Positions 62,661-64,000 of a DNA stretch of 64,000 nucleotides are shown here, in pieces; position 1 is the first letter of the stretch; the number at the start of each line of letters is the position of its first letter. The position numbers and the translations under genes are program-made. The notes under the pieces are model-generated. The model saw nothing but the letters and a program-made list of their open reading frames with translations. It ran no database searches and had not been told where the DNA came from. The DNA is from 66-474 sp035695065 (GTDB lineage Bacteria; Pseudomonadota; Gammaproteobacteria; Xanthomonadales; Rhodanobacteraceae), in contig DASSEW010000047.1 of NCBI GenBank assembly GCA_035695065.1, positions 34,839-98,838 on the forward strand. The letters run 5' to 3'.

Positions 62661-64000
62661 ATGACTTCACTGACGGCATCGGCGGAATGGCAGGCGCTCG
62701 CTGCGCATTGGCAATCCCTTCGCGGCACCACGCTGACCCAATTGTTCGCCGGCGATCCGCAACGCGCCGACAAACTGGTCGTGGAAGGCGCGGGCCTGTA
62801 CCTGGATTACTCCAAGAATCTCGTCACCGCCGAGACGTTGAAACTGCTGCAGGACCTTGCGCGTGTGCGAGGTGTCGAACAACGCCGCGATGCGATGTTC
62901 CGCGGCGACAAGATCAACGAGACGGAAAAACGCGCGGTGCTTCATGTCGCCTTGCGTGCACCGCGCAACGCGTACATCGAAGTGGACGGCGAGAACGTCA
63001 TCCCGGAAGTCCATGCGGTGCTCGATCGCATGGCCACGTTCTGCAACAAGGTGCGCGACGGCGAATGGAAGGGCCATTCCGGCAAGCGCATCCGCAACGT
63101 GATCAGCATCGGCATCGGCGGCTCGGATCTCGGGCCGGTGATGGCCTACGAAGCGCTGCGCGATTACAGCCGCCGCGACATGACGTTCCGCTTCGTCTCC
63201 AACGTGGACCCGACCGATTTCGTGGAAGCCACGCGCGATATCGGTGCGGAAGAAACGCTGTTCATCATCTGCTCCAAGACCTTCACCACGCTGGAGACGC
63301 TGACCAACGCGCGGGCGGCGCGTGGCTGGTGCGTGCAACAGTTCGGCGGCAACGAAGCGGCGGTGGCGAAACACTTCGTCGCGGTTTCGACCAATGAGAA
63401 GGAAGTCGAGAAGTTCGGCATAGACACCGACAACATGTTCGGCTTCTGGGACTGGGTCGGTGGCCGCTACTCGATGGATTCGGCGATCGGCCTGTCCACG
63501 ATGCTGGCGATCGGGCCGGACGCATTCGAGGAGATGCTCGCGGGCTTCCATGCCATGGACGAGCACTTCAGGAACACGCCGGCCGAGCGCAACCTGCCGA
63601 TGCTGATGGGGCAGATCTCGCTCTGGTACAACAACTTCTTCGGCGCGCAGACCGTGGCCGTGTTGCCGTACGCTCAGTACCTCAAGCGCTTTCCGGCCTA
63701 TCTCCAGCAACTGACGATGGAGAGCAACGGCAAGCACGTCACGCTGGACGGCAGGCACGTGGACTACGCGACCGGCCCGATCTACTGGGGCGAGCCGGGC
63801 ACCAACGGCCAGCACTCGTTCTACCAGTTGATCCACCAGGGCACGCGCTTGATTCCGTGCGACTTCATCGGCTTCCAGCAGCCGCTGAATGCGATGGCCG
63901 GGCAGCACGACTTGTTGATGGCGAACCTCTTCGCGCAGACCGAGGCGCTGGCATTCGGCAAGACTGCCGAGCAGGTCCGTCGCGAAGGAACGCCCGAATG
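62661..64000 (+). CDS. pgi: glucose-6-phosphate isomerase (3' end outside window)
   Basis: 446 codons are visible. GIGGSDLGPVMAYEAL, the phosphosugar site SKTFTTLETL, the catalytic Glu in GQISLWYNNFFGAQ, ESNGKHV, and GEPGTNGQHSFYQL are all PGI signatures. It interconverts glucose 6-phosphate and fructose 6-phosphate, joining zwf and tal of this cluster. A TTGGAGAA site precedes the ATG. The last about 60-100 residues are expected beyond position 64000. Confidence 0.95.
   Translation, partial: MTSLTASAEWQALAAHWQSLRGTTLTQLFAGDPQRADKLVVEGAGLYLDYSKNLVTAETLKLLQDLARVRGVEQRRDAMFRGDKINETEKRAVLHVALRAPRNAYIEVDGENVIPEVHAVLDRMATFCNKVRDGEWKGHSGKRIRNVISIGIGGSDLGPVMAYEALRDYSRRDMTFRFVSNVDPTDFVEATRDIGAEETLFIICSKTFTTLETLTNARAARGWCVQQFGGNEAAVAKHFVAVSTNEKEVEKFGIDTDNMFGFWDWVGGRYSMDSAIGLSTMLAIGPDAFEEMLAGFHAMDEHFRNTPAERNLPMLMGQISLWYNNFFGAQTVAVLPYAQYLKRFPAYLQQLTMESNGKHVTLDGRHVDYATGPIYWGEPGTNGQHSFYQLIHQGTRLIPCDFIGFQQPLNAMAGQHDLLMANLFAQTEALAFGKTAEQVRREGTPE

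Overview
The window reads as a chromosomal segment of a high-GC gammaproteobacterium, most likely Xanthomonadales (Lysobacterales), possibly the Rhodanobacteraceae. Support comes from gene content (sdhCDAB with sdhE-ygfX, an lpxK-msbA-exbBD block, a BNR-repeat secreted protein next to a LolA-like protein, EgtB/EgtD) and from many GTAG-headed REP palindromes like those known in Stenotrophomonas/Xanthomonas relatives. This placement is inferred from reading, not from a search. I see no rRNA, tRNA, CRISPR array, prophage or intact insertion sequence. Almost everything is a conventional chromosomal gene; the unusual material is in the repeats and in a few damaged or output-less genes.

Layout. 1-2.1 kb (minus): an AdiC-like amino-acid permease (cut by the window edge) coupled to a Rieske oxygenase of the quaternary-ammonium type. 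Divergent from them, 2.3-4.5 kb: egtB and egtD (hercynine/ergothioneine). 4.6-8.6 kb: two tandem SpoIIAA-like proteins, a large secreted M14 metallopeptidase and a small membrane protein. 8.7-15.5 kb: an EF-hand/polyproline secreted protein, a cold-shock protein, a PAS-GAF sensor with no output domain, MsrB, a lipoprotein, a tandem-receiver protein with no output domain, a pirin and a DUF962 protein. 15.7-20.2 kb: a LolA-like periplasmic protein, a BNR/sortilin-like secreted protein and cytochrome c'. 20.4-26.2 kb: tcdA, a MarR regulator with a perfect 28-bp palindrome in front of it, tatD, two glycine-zipper envelope genes separated by a hairpin array, a SleB-like hydrolase and ygfZ.

26.4-40 kb is one long plus-strand block: sdhCDAB, a MAPEG protein, sdhE-ygfX, a lipoprotein-release permease and ATPase (lolC/lolD type), comEC, exbB-exbD, msbA and lpxK. 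It links respiratory complex II and its flavinylation factor to envelope biogenesis. 40-46 kb: an HWE-type histidine kinase with a one-domain response regulator, then on the minus strand a CPA2 antiporter, a DHA2 efflux pump, a PAP2-family protein lacking a catalytic histidine, and a hypothetical protein. 46-53 kb: ligA-epmA; then on the minus strand sbcB, a DUF2461 protein and an SGNH hydrolase broken by one amber codon; then orn.

53.2-64 kb is a sugar-phosphate cluster: pgl and gnd (minus), a GH94-type half of a cyclic-glucan synthase, zwf, an HAD hydrolase, tal and pgi (cut by the window end). zwf, pgl, gnd, tal and pgi together cover most of the pentose phosphate pathway and its link to glycolysis.

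The most notable signal is the repeat population. GTAG-headed REPs occur at about a dozen loci. In at least five genes the TAG of the REP head is itself the stop codon. One REP pair lies in frame inside comEC, and a different 105-bp element lies in frame inside the GH94 gene. A hairpin array between the glycine-zipper paralogues shows compensatory stem changes and shares a 32-nt block with the GH94 insertion.
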